Shown in pieces: positions 1-8,983 of a stretch of DNA of 64,000 bases. Where the stretch lies: positions 620,001-684,000 of the forward strand of contig NZ_OZ245754.1 in assembly GCF_965227365.1 (NCBI RefSeq). The letters run 5' to 3'. How positions within the stretch are numbered: the stretch's first letter is position 1; every line of letters begins with the position of its first letter. Made by a program: the position numbers and the translations under genes. Source of the DNA: Hwanghaeella sp965227365 (lineage in GTDB: Bacteria > Pseudomonadota > Alphaproteobacteria > UBA8366 > Aestuariispiraceae). Below the pieces are notes generated by a model. It did no database searches. It was not told the DNA's origin and saw nothing but the letters and a program-made list of their open reading frames with translations.

Positions 1-502
1 GCTGACCAACGCACCGGCAATCGCCAAACTGCTGGAATTCATGTCGCTGACCGGCATTCTTTCGGCATTATCCGAAACCGGCCTTGCATTCGATGAAATG
101 ACGGCGGCTTTCAGTTTCAATGATGGATTCCTGGAGTTCCGGGATGCCCGTGCCTATGGAAATTCGATCGGCCTTACGGGCACCGGGCATATCGACACTG
201 ATGCGGAATTCGTCGTTGTCGAAGGCACGGTTGTGCCCGCCTATACCGTCAACCGTGTCCTTGGTGCGATCCCGCTCATCGGGCCGCTTGTCGTCGGCGG
301 TGAGGGCGAAGGGCTGTTCGCGGCGAATTACAGGATCGACGGGCCGTTGGAAGATCCCGATGTCGCGGTTAATCCGCTCTCAGCCCTTGCCCCGAGCTTC
401 CTGCGACGGCTCTTCAAGGCAGATACCGATCCCGCGCAGCCGATCGCAACCGGTCGTGAAGGCGGAGAAGACGCGGCGGGGCCGGCCATCGGCGGAAACT
501 GA
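1..502 (+). CDS. AsmA-like C-terminal domain protein (3' end only)
   Basis: The frame is open from base 2 to the stop at 502, so this is the last ~166 codons of a gene that starts outside the window. The translation is a run of short amphipathic beta-strand segments followed by a hydrophobic glycine/proline stretch (AIPLIGPLVVGGEGEGLF) and a basic end motif NPLSALAPSFLRRL. This pattern is typical of the C-terminus of large AsmA/YhdP-like (DUF3971) envelope proteins, which are thought to bridge the membranes and move lipid. The final 25 residues are low-complexity (A/G/E rich). It converges on tyrS with a 40-base gap. The family is inferred from the end motif only, because the N-terminal anchor is not visible. 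Confidence 0.6.
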   Translation, partial: LTNAPAIAKLLEFMSLTGILSALSETGLAFDEMTAAFSFNDGFLEFRDARAYGNSIGLTGTGHIDTDAEFVVVEGTVVPAYTVNRVLGAIPLIGPLVVGGEGEGLFAANYRIDGPLEDPDVAVNPLSALAPSFLRRLFKADTDPAQPIATGREGGEDAAGPAIGGN

Positions 503-542
503 CGGCCGGTCATCCACCGGGATCTTGCTGAAACGGTCCTTC

Positions 543-1796
543 CTAGGCGGGACGGACCAGGGTGTGGCGCTTCTTCCCTGAAGACAGCTTGATGACGCCT
601 TCGTCGCGAATATCGGCCAGGCTGACCGTGAGACTGTCGCTGGAGACCTTCTCGTCATTCAGGCGTGCGCCGCCGTTCTTGATCAGTCTCCGAGCTTCGC
701 CATTGCTGGCGGTCATGCCGGTGCGGGTCAGAATGTCGAGAATGCCGATCCCGGCCTCAAGGTCCGCGCGGGCGATCTCGACCGTCGGCAAATCGCTGCC
801 GATCTGTCCTTCGACGAAGGTCTTCCGCGCGGTCTCGGCGGCGGCTTCCGCCGCCTCGACACCGTGCAGCAGGCTGGTCGCTTCATGCGCCAGGACCTTT
901 TTAGCTTCGTTGATCTCCGCGCCTTCCAGGGCTTTGAGCTTGGCAATCTCCGCAATATCAAGATCGGTGAACAGACGCAGGAAACGCCCGACATCCGCAT
1001 CGTCCGTATTGCGCCAGAACTGCCAGTAGTCGTAAGGCGACAACAGATCTCCATCCAGCCAGATCGCGCCGGCGGCGGTCTTGCCCATCTTGGCGCCGCC
1101 GGACGTGGTCAGAAGCGGTACCGTCAGGCCGAATACCTCATTCCCGGAAACGCGGCGGGTCAACTCTATCCCGTTGACGATATTGCCCCATTGGTCGGAT
1201 CCGCCCATCTGCATCTTGCAGCCGATACGCTTGTTCAACTCCATGAAGTCGTAGGCCTGCAGGATCATGTAGTTGAATTCCAGGAACGTCAGCGGCTGTT
1301 CGCGGTCCAGCCGCAGCTTCACGGAATCGAAGGACAGCATGCGGTTGATGGTGAAATGACGCCCGATATCGCGCAGGAAATCGATGTAGTTCAGCTCGCG
1401 CAGCCAATCGTCATTGTTGACCATGATCGCATCGGTCGGTCCGTCGCCGAAGGTCAGGAACTTCGAAAAGACGCGTTTGATGCCGGCGATGTTCTCGGCG
1501 ATCTGCTCATCGGTCAGCAGTTTGCGGCTTTCGTCCTTGCCGCTCGGGTCGCCGACACGGGTCGTGCCGCCGCCCATCAGGACGATCGGCTTGTTGCCGG
1601 TCTTCTGCAGCCAGCGCAGCAGCATGATCGGAAGAAGGCTGCCCGCATGCAGGGACGACGCGGTGGCGTCGAAGCCGATATAAGCTGGGACCGGACCCTT
1701 CAGCGCTTCCGCATCGAGGCCTTCGGCGTCGGTGCATTGATGGACGAAGCCGCGCTCGGTAACGACGCGCAGGAAATCTGATTTCGGGTTCGTCAT
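543..1796 (-). CDS. tyrS: tyrosyl-tRNA synthetase
   Basis: 417 residues, the usual size for bacterial TyrS. It charges tRNA-Tyr in the cytoplasm. Class I signatures are visible: an HIGH-equivalent HAGSLLP after YIGFDATASSLH, the tyrosine-binding region with QAYDFMELN and GGSDQWGNI, and the KMSKS-like loop AKMGKTAAG. The last ~70 residues form an S4-type RNA-binding domain (GEARRLIKNGGARLNDEKV). The gene is divergent from anmK, a pairing common in proteobacteria, with a 122-base intergenic region that must hold both promoters. Nothing is missing or truncated. Confidence 0.97.
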   Translation of the reverse strand: MTNPKSDFLRVVTERGFVHQCTDAEGLDAEALKGPVPAYIGFDATASSLHAGSLLPIMLLRWLQKTGNKPIVLMGGGTTRVGDPSGKDESRKLLTDEQIAENIAGIKRVFSKFLTFGDGPTDAIMVNNDDWLRELNYIDFLRDIGRHFTINRMLSFDSVKLRLDREQPLTFLEFNYMILQAYDFMELNKRIGCKMQMGGSDQWGNIVNGIELTRRVSGNEVFGLTVPLLTTSGGAKMGKTAAGAIWLDGDLLSPYDYWQFWRNTDDADVGRFLRLFTDLDIAEIAKLKALEGAEINEAKKVLAHEATSLLHGVEAAEAAAETARKTFVEGQIGSDLPTVEIARADLEAGIGILDILTRTGMTASNGEARRLIKNGGARLNDEKVSSDSLTVSLADIRDEGVIKLSSGKKRHTLVRPA

Positions 1797-1918
1797 GGGT
1801 CGGGTACTCGGCAGACTGTTTTCGATATGTGGGGTTTGCTGGGTTTTCGTGCGAATTGGAATGCACGGCGGCGCGGTTTAGCATGCCCCTGCGAAGGCGG
1901 CAACGCAGGGAGTGGTGA

Positions 1919-3037
1919 ATGTCGAATGGACCCGTTTGGGCGCTGGGACTGATGAGCGGCACCAGCATGGACGGCGTGGACGCGGCTCTGATCAAGACGG
2001 ATGGCAAGACTGTCGCAGAGGTCGGACCGTCGCTGATGGAGCCCTATGACGAGAAGTTCCGGGCGCGGGTGCGGTCTATCCTGGGGGGGCGCCGACGTTC
2101 CGGAGAGGTCGACGCGGTTGAACGGGAATTGACCTTGCGCCACGCGGCCGCCGTGCGCGCCTTGCTGGCGAAGGCGTCCATGACGGCCTCCCGGGTCGCG
2201 GTTATCGGCTTCCACGGCCAGACGATCACGCATGATCCGGCCAACCGTTTCACCTGGCAGATCGGCGACGGAAATTTGCTGGCTCGTGAAACCGGCATCG
2301 CCGTCGTGTACGATTTCCGCTCCGCCGATGTCGCGGCGGGCGGTGAGGGAGCTCCTTTCGCGCCGGCCTATCACCGCGCCATCATGGCGGGGCGCAGAAT
2401 GCCGGCGGTGGTCCTGAACCTTGGCGGGGTCGGAAACGTGACCTGGCTGGATGAGGGCGCTGAACCGGTTGCGTTCGACACGGGACCGGGAAATGCGCTG
2501 ATCGACGATTGGTTGGCGAAGAAGGCCGGGATTCAGTTCGACGAGGGCGGCGCGATCGCCGCCGCCGGCCGGGTGGACAGAGACGTGCTGGCGGGTCTGA
2601 TGGCGCATCCTTATTTCGATCGGCCGCCGCCGAAATCCCTCGACCGGAATGACTTTTCGGCAGAAGCCGTCGCGGGCCTGTCCGTGGAGGACGGCGCGGC
2701 GACCCTGGCGGCTTTCACCGTGGAATCAGTGGCAAGGTCGCCCTATCCAAAACCGCCGCTTTCGGTTCATGTGACGGGCGGCGGGCGCAAGAACCGGACG
2801 CTGATGGACGGTTTGGCAAAGCGGCTCGGTGTACCCGTGCTGCCGATCGAAGAGGCCGGATATGACGGTGATGCGCTGGAAGCGCAGGCCTTTGCGTTTC
2901 TGGCGGTTCGTCACCTGCGCGGTCTGCCGACCAGTTTCCCCTCGACCACGGCGGTGCCGAAGCCGATTTGCGGCGGTGTTCTCTGCAGTCCCGACGCGGC
3001 TCCTCTGGGGGCGGGTGACGGTCAGTCCGCCGCCTGA
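1919..3037 (+). CDS. anmK: anhydro-N-acetylmuramic acid kinase
   Basis: 372 residues. AnmK hydrolyses and phosphorylates 1,6-anhydro-MurNAc from recycled peptidoglycan to MurNAc-6-phosphate. The N-terminal family motif GLMSGTSMDGVDAALI is present, followed by GFHGQTITHDP, the substrate-loop region VAFDTGPGNALIDDW and the C-terminal nucleotide-binding segment VHVTGGGRKNRTLM. An AGGGAG-like ribosome binding site precedes the ATG at 1919. The C-terminus is glycine/proline rich and overlaps the convergent hydrolase gene by 16 bases. It is the usual neighbour of tyrS. Confidence 0.95.
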   Translation: MSNGPVWALGLMSGTSMDGVDAALIKTDGKTVAEVGPSLMEPYDEKFRARVRSILGGRRRSGEVDAVERELTLRHAAAVRALLAKASMTASRVAVIGFHGQTITHDPANRFTWQIGDGNLLARETGIAVVYDFRSADVAAGGEGAPFAPAYHRAIMAGRRMPAVVLNLGGVGNVTWLDEGAEPVAFDTGPGNALIDDWLAKKAGIQFDEGGAIAAAGRVDRDVLAGLMAHPYFDRPPPKSLDRNDFSAEAVAGLSVEDGAATLAAFTVESVARSPYPKPPLSVHVTGGGRKNRTLMDGLAKRLGVPVLPIEEAGYDGDALEAQAFAFLAVRHLRGLPTSFPSTTAVPKPICGGVLCSPDAAPLGAGDGQSAA

Positions 3038-3687
3038 CCTCTGGGATGCCCGGCGCCGTTCTCGTCCAGATAGGAGTCGGTCAGTTCGGCGATCTCGTCC
3101 AACTGGTTCGAGAAGAAATGGTTCGCCCCTTCGAGGATCTTTTCCGTCACCGTGATGGTCTTTTGGGAATTGATCTTCTGGACCAGCTTGGTGACTGATT
3201 CCGGCGGAACGATCGTGTCTTCCGATCCGTGAATGACCAGGCCCGAGGACGGGCAGGGCGCAAGGAAAGTGAAGTCGTAGATATTGGCCGGCGGCGCGAC
3301 CGAGATGAAACTGGTGATTTCCGGGCGGCGCATCAGCAGCTGCATGCCGATCCATGCCCCGAAGGAGAAACCGGCAATCCAGCATTGCTTGGCGTTTTCG
3401 TTGAAGCTTTGCAGCCAGTCCAGCGCGGATGCGGCATCGGACAGCTCGCCTTCGCCTTTCGCGAAGACGCCCTGGCTGCGCCCGACACCGCGGAAGTTGA
3501 ACCGCAGGCAGGAAAAGCCCCGCTCAGCGAATGTATTATACATCGTGTAGACCACACGATTGTTCATCGTGCCGCCGTGTTGCGGGTGGGGATGAAGGAA
3601 AAGCGCGATCGGCGCGTCAGGTTCCGCCCCGTGCGTGTAACGGCCCTCAAGACGTCCTTCCGGTCCGTTGATGATGACTTCAGGCAT
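3022..3687 (-). CDS. alpha/beta hydrolase
   Basis: 221 residues, a compact single-domain alpha/beta hydrolase related to the COG2945 group. Visible elements are an oxyanion-region HPHPQHGG at residues ~32-39, the nucleophile elbow GFSFGAW (GxSxG) near residue 105, the acid-strand region HGSEDTIVPPES and the terminal histidine in EGANHFFS. There is no signal peptide, so it is probably a cytoplasmic esterase or acyl hydrolase with unknown substrate. Its 3' end overlaps anmK by 16 bases on the opposite strand, leaving no room for separate terminators. Confidence 0.85.
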   Translation of the reverse strand: MPEVIINGPEGRLEGRYTHGAEPDAPIALFLHPHPQHGGTMNNRVVYTMYNTFAERGFSCLRFNFRGVGRSQGVFAKGEGELSDAASALDWLQSFNENAKQCWIAGFSFGAWIGMQLLMRRPEITSFISVAPPANIYDFTFLAPCPSSGLVIHGSEDTIVPPESVTKLVQKINSQKTITVTEKILEGANHFFSNQLDEIAELTDSYLDENGAGHPRGQAAD

Positions 3688-4116
3688 ACGCTTCCATTCC
3701 TAGTCCACGATGATGCAATGGCCCGAAAGGGCCTGGCGACGTCCGAATAGCGTTGTTCATGCAAAGAGGGCGCACATCCGATTGGGAAAGGGCCTCCCAC
3801 CAGGACGCGAACCCTCAGTCGGATGCACGTTACGTATTTGGCAACTCTTTTTTGGGGGTTCCAGGGCAACTCTGCAATACCCGATCATTCATGTTCGCTT
3901 CTTTGCAGGCCAAAGTTCGAAGAAAACAAACGTCCAATGCGACCAATGTCGAATTGATTTTTTCCTGCGTCGCGATTGATTGTGGTATATGACGTATTAT
4001 ATCTTCCTGTGAGTTAATAATGACCGGGAATTCCTTGACCGGCACAGTGATGCTCGGTTAGGCGAAGCGTTCGCCGAAAAGGGCACGGATAAAAACGGCA
4101 GCGGGTGAGGGCAGAG
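3688..4116. other. intergenic region upstream of the hydrolase gene and cysE
   Basis: About 430 bases with no convincing gene, containing the 5' regions of both divergent neighbours. Bases 3840-4020 are clearly AT-richer than the surroundings, as expected for promoters. ATCCGATTGGG at 3776-3786 and CTCAGTCGGAT at 3814-3824 can pair over 11 positions with G-T wobbles, so a weak RNA or DNA hairpin with a ~27-base loop is possible. Short open frames here lack ribosome binding sites and recognisable products. Confidence 0.5.
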
Positions 4117-4881
4117 ATGTCTCTAATACGCACGATACTTGACGAGATCGATGGCATGATCGCACGCGATCCGGCCGCGCGTTCGCGGCTGGAAGTTGTG
4201 CTTTGTTACCCCGCTTTCCATGCGATCATGGCCTACCGGGTCGCGCATCCGTTGTGGCGCCGCGGCTGGCATCTGCTGCCGCGGATGATCTGCCAGACCG
4301 CACGCTGGCTGACGGGCATCGAAATTCATCCCGGCGCCAAGATCGGCAAGAAGTTCTTCATCGACCACGGCATGGGCGTCGTTATCGGCGAGACGGCCGA
4401 GATCGGTGATAACGTTACTCTGTATCAGGATGTCACCCTGGGTGGCGTTTCTCCGGCTGAGGATTCCGACAAGCAGCGCAGCATGAAACGGCATCCGACC
4501 CTGGAGGACGATGTCATCGTCGGTTGTGGCGCGCAGATTCTGGGGCCGATCACGGTTGGCCGCTGTGCACGCGTCGGCGCGAACTCGGTCGTGGTCAAGG
4601 ATGTGGCGCATGGCGTGACGGTCGTCGGTATTCCGGCCAAGGTGGTAGCGCGTCAGAGAGATCAGGAAACAGTTTTCTCGCCTTACGGCACGCCGCTCGG
4701 CGAATTGCCGGACCCGGTCGCGCGTGCCCTGGAAGGCCTGATGCAGGAAGTAACCGTGCTGCGTAACCAGGTTCAGGTGCTGGAAGGGCGGCTGGAAGAG
4801 GCCGAGAGCCGGGCAACCTCCCCTGGGCCCGCCGGCACGGCGGAAGAGATGAATTACCGTTTACCGGAATCCAAGCAGTAA
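4117..4881 (+). CDS. cysE: serine O-acetyltransferase
   Basis: 254 residues. It transfers acetyl from acetyl-CoA to L-serine, giving O-acetylserine for cysteine synthesis. The N-terminal helical part (LEVVLCYPAFHAIMAYRVAHPLW) is typical of CysE, followed by left-handed beta-helix hexapeptide repeats (IGKKFFIDHGMGVVIGETAEIGDNVTLYQ) with the catalytic-region histidine in DHGMG. The ATG at 4117 is preferred over an in-frame GTG at 4105 because GTGAGGG makes a good ribosome binding site five bases before it. The C-terminal ~50 residues form a charged helix. It lies next to iscR and a cysteine desulfurase, so sulfur supply and Fe-S assembly genes are grouped. Confidence 0.96.
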   Translation: MSLIRTILDEIDGMIARDPAARSRLEVVLCYPAFHAIMAYRVAHPLWRRGWHLLPRMICQTARWLTGIEIHPGAKIGKKFFIDHGMGVVIGETAEIGDNVTLYQDVTLGGVSPAEDSDKQRSMKRHPTLEDDVIVGCGAQILGPITVGRCARVGANSVVVKDVAHGVTVVGIPAKVVARQRDQETVFSPYGTPLGELPDPVARALEGLMQEVTVLRNQVQVLEGRLEEAESRATSPGPAGTAEEMNYRLPESKQ

Positions 4882-4894
4882 CGTCTTGTTTTCA

Positions 4895-4911
4895 CGGGAC
4901 ATTATGTCCCG
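4895..4911. repeat. perfect 8-bp inverted repeat
   Basis: CGGGACAT, one T, ATGTCCCG, beginning 14 bases after the cysE stop. As RNA the one-base centre would open to a small loop. It may be part of a double-hairpin terminator with the structure at 4922, or a protein site. Its GGGAC/GTCCC halves resemble the dyads in front of iscR. Confidence 0.5.
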
Positions 4912-4921
4912 AAAGATCGAG

Positions 4922-4949
4922 GCCGGCAGCGATGTCGGCTTTTTCTTTT
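4922..4949 (+). terminator. Rho-independent terminator of cysE
   Basis: GCCGGCA, loop GCGA, TGTCGGC forms a 7-bp stem (one G-T pair) immediately followed by TTTTTCTTTT. Confidence 0.85.
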
Positions 4950-5037
4950 ACGTGGCTTCACTTCGTCTTTCGTGAAGATCATCTTGTTTTTACCTGCACT
5001 GGACTTGATCCTTTCGCGATCTAGGTCTACTCGCAGA

Positions 5038-5065
5038 ATAGGTCAAATTAGTCCCTGAACGGGAC
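5038..5065 (+). promoter_or_regulatory. candidate Rrf2/IscR operator upstream of iscR
   Basis: Bases 5044-5054 (CAAATTAGTCC) are identical to 11 bases of the second dyad in front of the SUF operon (9567-9577). They are followed by GTCCC, five bases, GGGAC (5051-5065), an inverted repeat. The site lies 24-51 bases before the iscR start, where an autorepressor would bind. A TTGATC at 5005-5010 could be a -35 box, but I cannot place a good -10. Confidence 0.55.
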
Positions 5066-5088
5066 CACATTCATGGGAGATCGAACCC

Positions 5089-5550
5089 GTGCGCTTGAGT
5101 ACCAAAGGCCGCTATGCGGTGATGGCGCTGGTCGACTTGGCGAATATGGGGGCGGATCGCCCCGTCGCATTGGCGGATATTGCGCGGCGCCAGGAGATAT
5201 CCCTGTCGTATCTGGAGCAACTGTTCGCGAAGCTCAGAAAGGGCGGCGCGGTGCGCAGCGTACGCGGGCCCGGCGGCGGGTATATGCTGGCCCGTCCGGC
5301 CGACCAGTTGCGTATTTCCGATATCGTCGTGGCGGTGGATGAGCCGATCCGCGCCACGCGCTGCTCGCCGACCTCTCCGGAAGGCTGCATGAACAACAAG
5401 ACCCGCTGCATCACCCATCATTTGTGGGAAGGCCTCAGCCTTCAGATCTTTGAATATCTCAGTTCCGTCACCGTCGCCGACGTCTTGAATGGCAATATCG
5501 CCGGTGCAAATGACGAGGCCTGGGCCGAACGGCGCGCGGCCGCCGAATAG
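5089..5550 (+). CDS. iscR: IscR-type Rrf2 transcriptional regulator
   Basis: 153 residues with a GTG start (RLSTKGRYAVMAL follows), and GGGAGA eight bases upstream. Rrf2 winged-helix domain at residues 1-65, with the wing GPGGGYML. The cluster-binding region has Cys92, Cys100, Cys107 and His110 (C-ITH), matching the three-Cys-one-His ligand set of IscR with slightly longer spacing. It should sense Fe-S status through a 2Fe-2S cluster and regulate Fe-S assembly genes. It heads a run with a cysteine desulfurase and ferredoxin. It lacks the CxxCC pattern of the second Rrf2 protein at 9608. Confidence 0.88.
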   Translation: MRLSTKGRYAVMALVDLANMGADRPVALADIARRQEISLSYLEQLFAKLRKGGAVRSVRGPGGGYMLARPADQLRISDIVVAVDEPIRATRCSPTSPEGCMNNKTRCITHHLWEGLSLQIFEYLSSVTVADVLNGNIAGANDEAWAERRAAAE

Positions 5551-5645
5551 GCTGTCCGATCCTGCGCCCGGGAAATGGTCCGGGAGCCAGACGATCGCGT
5601 TTCAAACTGTTCCCTATCCGGGTGACTTGGTCTAGAAGACCGTTC

Positions 5646-6764
5646 ATGCCCAACGCGATTTACCTAGATTACAATGCAAGTGCTCCGCTCAAGCCGGAGG
5701 CGCGCGACGTGACCGCCGCCGCACTCGGCATCAGCGGCAATCCGTCTTCCGTTCACCAATCGGGCAGGGAAGCGCGGGCGATCATCGAACGCGCCCGGCA
5801 GGACGTGGCCATTCTGGTCGGGGGGCAGGCCCAGGACGTCATTTTCACCAGCGGCGCGACGGAAGCCAATAATTTGGCGATCCGCGGTTTCGTCCCGGAA
5901 GGAGAGCCCCGCCGCATCATCGTCAACGTGACCGAGCATCCCTCGGTGCTGGAAGCCGTCAACGACGCGGAACACGTGCCGGTAAGGCCGGACGGGGTTG
6001 TCGATATCGCATTCTTGCAGCGAATGCTGGCGGACCGGGATTGGCGCAATTGCCTGATTTCCGTGATGGCGGTCAACAACGAAACCGGCGTCATCCAACC
6101 GATCGACGAAGTTGTTTCCGTCGCGCATGCGGCCGGCGCCAAGGTGCATTGCGATGCGGTCCAGGCCGCGGGACATATGCCGATCGACATGCTCGAGCGC
6201 GGCATCGATATCGTGACGATCTCAGCCCATAAGATGGGCGGCCCGCGGGGTGCCGGGGCGGTCATCACCGGGCCGGGCGTTGATTTGAACGCCATACTCC
6301 GGGGCGGTGGACAGGAACGCGGAAAGCGCTCCGGTACGGAGAATGTGTCAGGTATTGCTGGAATGGGGGCGGTCTGCGCCTCTGCGCCGTCTTATGCGGA
6401 AAACACAGCGAAGGCGAAGGCGTTGCGGGACCGTTTGGAAACCGAACTGCGCGCAATCGTGCCGGCCGCCGTCATTGTTGCGGCCAACAGCCCCAGGGTC
6501 GGGCATGTGTGCTGTGTCGCGCTTCCCGGCGTGCCGGCGGAAACGCAGGTCATGGCCATGGATCTCGAAGGCATTGCGGTCAGCGCCGGGGCGGCCTGTT
6601 CCTCGGGCAAGATCAAGCGTAGTCACGTCCTCAGTGAAATGGGGCTCGGCGACGAGATATCCGGGTCGGCCATCCGAGTCAGTTTCGGCTGGAATAGCGC
6701 GGACGGCGATGTTGATGCTTTCCTCCAGGCCTATCAGCGCATGGCTTCCCGGATCGGCGGTTAG
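5646..6764 (+). CDS. cysteine desulfurase (NifS/IscS group)
   Basis: 372 residues, PLP fold type I, class I cysteine desulfurase. It releases persulfide sulfur from cysteine for Fe-S clusters or thiolation. MPNAIYLDYNASAPL is the typical N-terminus, so the ATG at 5646 is preferred over GTG at 5622. PLP lysine 196 sits in SAHKMGGPRG and catalytic Cys318 in SAGAACSSGKIKRSH. The 3' end is complete. A second, SufS-type desulfurase is encoded at 13730. No iscU or iscA follows directly. I leave the symbol open because nifS-like and iscS-like proteins are hard to separate by eye. Confidence 0.93.
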   Translation: MPNAIYLDYNASAPLKPEARDVTAAALGISGNPSSVHQSGREARAIIERARQDVAILVGGQAQDVIFTSGATEANNLAIRGFVPEGEPRRIIVNVTEHPSVLEAVNDAEHVPVRPDGVVDIAFLQRMLADRDWRNCLISVMAVNNETGVIQPIDEVVSVAHAAGAKVHCDAVQAAGHMPIDMLERGIDIVTISAHKMGGPRGAGAVITGPGVDLNAILRGGGQERGKRSGTENVSGIAGMGAVCASAPSYAENTAKAKALRDRLETELRAIVPAAVIVAANSPRVGHVCCVALPGVPAETQVMAMDLEGIAVSAGAACSSGKIKRSHVLSEMGLGDEISGSAIRVSFGWNSADGDVDAFLQAYQRMASRIGG

Positions 6765-6862
6765 TTCATCTGCAGGCTGAGCCGGTTTTTTCTTTACAGT
6801 CTGGGCCTCAGAGAACAAAAACCCTGCCCGTGAGCGTATTTTGGACAATGTGACGGGCGAAC

Positions 6863-7174
6863 ATGGCGAAAATTACTTTTGTAAATCGTGACGGCAGCGA
6901 AAAGGTTGTAGAGGCCCGAGACGGTCTCTCGGTCATGGAAGTCGCCATCGACAACGATGTCGATATCGAGGCCGCCTGCGAGGGGTCTCTCGCCTGCGCC
7001 ACATGCCATATGGTGGTCGATCCCGATTGGTACGAGAAACTCGACCCGCCCAGCGAGGAAGAGGAAGACATGCTCGACCTCGCCTTTGGACTGACCCGAA
7101 CCTCGCGCCTGACCTGTCAGATCCGCGTCAGCGCAGCGATCGACGGACTGCGGGTACGGCTGCCTGAAGAATAA
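6863..7174 (+). CDS. fdx: ISC-type 2Fe-2S ferredoxin
   Basis: 103 residues. Adrenodoxin-type fold with cluster cysteines 39, 45, 48 and 85 (C-x5-C-x2-C...C), the pattern of ISC ferredoxins. The acidic stretch PPSEEEEDMLD is the usual partner-docking helix and TRTSRLTCQI is the conserved end of the fourth-ligand loop. It probably donates electrons in Fe-S assembly. It lies 98 bases after the desulfurase gene and may share its transcript. Confidence 0.93.
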   Translation: MAKITFVNRDGSEKVVEARDGLSVMEVAIDNDVDIEAACEGSLACATCHMVVDPDWYEKLDPPSEEEEDMLDLAFGLTRTSRLTCQIRVSAAIDGLRVRLPEE

Positions 7175-7246
7175 GCTCCTCCTTGCCCCTGGTTACGGAT
7201 TCTTCTGCCCTTTCCGGCGTTTAGGCCGATCACCCGAATTCTGGAA

Positions 7247-7273
7247 AATGACATCTCGGGTAAAGGTGTCATT
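7247..7273. repeat. inverted repeat upstream of gdhA
   Basis: AATGACA, 13 bases, TGTCATT: perfect 7-bp arms about 200 bases before the gdhA start, in an otherwise gene-free stretch (7175-7465). The geometry suits a regulator dimer. A small GCCCG-AAGA-CGGGC hairpin (7428-7441) lies just before the ribosome binding site. No regulator can be named. Confidence 0.4.
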
Positions 7274-7465
7274 GTACCCTACACGAAAAGACTGCTAGGC
7301 TTTCCCTTGTCGTTCCGTTTCCGGCGGCAAGGCCCTTGGGCATGCCCTTCCGGTTACGTCTCAAAACAAGAATTATGACCAGGATCACATCGATCCGGGG
7401 CTTGTAGCCGTTACAAAAGAACATTCAGCCCGAAGACGGGCGTGCTGTTGGGGAAGGAGATTTCC

Positions 7466-8824
7466 ATGTCAGAAGTAGAGCAGAGAGTTAATGACTTTAT
7501 GGAAGGTCTGAAAAAGCGGAATCCCGGGGAACCGGAATTCCATCAGGCCGTCTATGAAGTTGCATCGACCTTGATGCCTTATATCGTTGCCAACCCGGTC
7601 TACGAGAAGATGCAGATCCTGGAGCGTATGACCGAGCCGGATCGTACGATTTCCTTCCGTGTTTGCTGGGAAGATGATGAGGGTAATATCCGTGTGAACC
7701 GCGGCTTCCGCGTTCAGTTCAACAACGCGATCGGCCCGTACAAGGGCGGCTGCCGCTTCCACCCGACGGTGACGCAGAGCGTTCTGAAATTCCTCGGCTT
7801 CGAACAGCAGTTCAAGAACTCGCTGACCGGCCTGCCGATGGGCGGGGGCAAGGGCGGCGCCAACTTCAACCCGAAAGGCAAGTCCGACCGCGAGGTGATG
7901 CGCTTCTGCCAGTCCTTCATGCATGAGCTGTTCCGCCATATCGGTCCGGACACGGACGTACCGGCCGGCGATATTGGTGTCGGTTCGCGCGAAATCGGGT
8001 ATATGTTCGGCGCCTACAAACAGCTGACCAACCGGTTCGAAGGCGTGCTGACGGGCAAAGGGTTGGAATTCGGCGGTTCGCTGATCCGGACGGAGGCCAC
8101 CGGCTATGGCGCGGTCTACTTCCTGCAGAACATGCTGGATCAGAAGGGCGTGGATATGTCCGGCGCCAATGTCTGCATCTCCGGTTCCGGGAACGTTGCG
8201 ACCCATGCCGCGGAAAAGGTCAACCAATTGGGCGGAAAGGTACTGACGTTGTCGGATTCCGCCGGCTTCATTCATGATCCGGACGGGATCAATGAAGAAA
8301 AGGTCAATTGGATCAAAGATCTGAAGAATGTTCGCCGCGGTCGTATTTCCGAATATGCGGACCACTTCACCAATGCGACCTACCACGATGGCAAACGCCC
8401 GTGGAGCGTCTCCTGCGATTTCGCGCTGCCCTGCGCGACGCAGAACGAAATCAACGCGTCCGATGCGCACGAGTTGATCAAGAACGGCATCCGCGGGCTC
8501 GCCGAGGGTGCCAACATGCCGACGGAGATCGACGGCATGCATGCGTTCCAGGCGGCCGGTGTCCTGTTCGGCCCGGCGAAGGCGGCAAATGCCGGCGGCG
8601 TCGCGGTTTCCGGTCTGGAAATGAGCCAGAACTCGGCGCGTATTTCCTGGAAGGAAAACGAACTGCAGGATCTGCTGCAGAACATCATGAAGGGCATCCA
8701 TGACAGCTGCCACAAATACGGCGAAGGCAAGGGCAAGGATGGCGATACCGACTATGTCGCCGGTGCCAATATCGCCGGTTTCGTGAAGGTCGCCGACGCG
8801 ATGCTCGCCTATGGCGTGATCTAA
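7466..8824 (+). CDS. gdhA: NADP-specific glutamate dehydrogenase
   Basis: 452 residues, the size of the hexameric ~450-residue GdhA class. It interconverts 2-oxoglutarate plus ammonium and glutamate. The ATG at 7466 is preferred over GTG at 7442 because AAGGAG lies six bases before it. Signature parts are FRVQFNNAIGPYKGG, the catalytic-lysine segment LPMGGGKGGANF, PAGDIGVGSREIGYMFGAYK and the Rossmann region VCISGSGNVATHAAEK. C-terminal AAGVLFGPAKAANAGGVAVSGLEMSQN is typical. Its long leader (about 290 bases) and the inverted repeat at 7247 suggest it is regulated separately from its neighbours. Confidence 0.96.
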   Translation: MSEVEQRVNDFMEGLKKRNPGEPEFHQAVYEVASTLMPYIVANPVYEKMQILERMTEPDRTISFRVCWEDDEGNIRVNRGFRVQFNNAIGPYKGGCRFHPTVTQSVLKFLGFEQQFKNSLTGLPMGGGKGGANFNPKGKSDREVMRFCQSFMHELFRHIGPDTDVPAGDIGVGSREIGYMFGAYKQLTNRFEGVLTGKGLEFGGSLIRTEATGYGAVYFLQNMLDQKGVDMSGANVCISGSGNVATHAAEKVNQLGGKVLTLSDSAGFIHDPDGINEEKVNWIKDLKNVRRGRISEYADHFTNATYHDGKRPWSVSCDFALPCATQNEINASDAHELIKNGIRGLAEGANMPTEIDGMHAFQAAGVLFGPAKAANAGGVAVSGLEMSQNSARISWKENELQDLLQNIMKGIHDSCHKYGEGKGKDGDTDYVAGANIAGFVKVADAMLAYGVI

Positions 8825-8877
8825 ACCTCAAAATCCGTGACCGCTTGATGCGGGCACGGCTGAATGGGTAGCGAAAG

Positions 8878-8909
8878 CCCGGCCTGGACTGTGTTCCAGG
8901 CCCGGTTTT
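8878..8909 (+). terminator. terminator of gdhA
   Basis: CCTGGA and TCCAGG arms, each extended by CCGG-type pairing with one bulge, followed by TTTT. It starts 54 bases after the gdhA stop. Confidence 0.75.
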
Positions 8910-8983
8910 CATATTTTGGCCTTGCATGTCGGTTAGGCTGACCCGGACACTGTCGGAGTACGGGAACCATCGGGGGCGGCCGC

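Noticed and set aside
3790..3830. A tRNA T-arm-like motif (GGTTCGCGTCC) on the minus strand upstream of cysE.
   Set aside because: The T stem does not pair fully and no anticodon, D arm or acceptor stem could be placed around it, so no tRNA is claimed.
4895..4911. A second IscR operator after cysE.
   Set aside because: Its GGGAC halves look similar, but it sits in a post-stop region with a terminator and lacks the AAATTA core.
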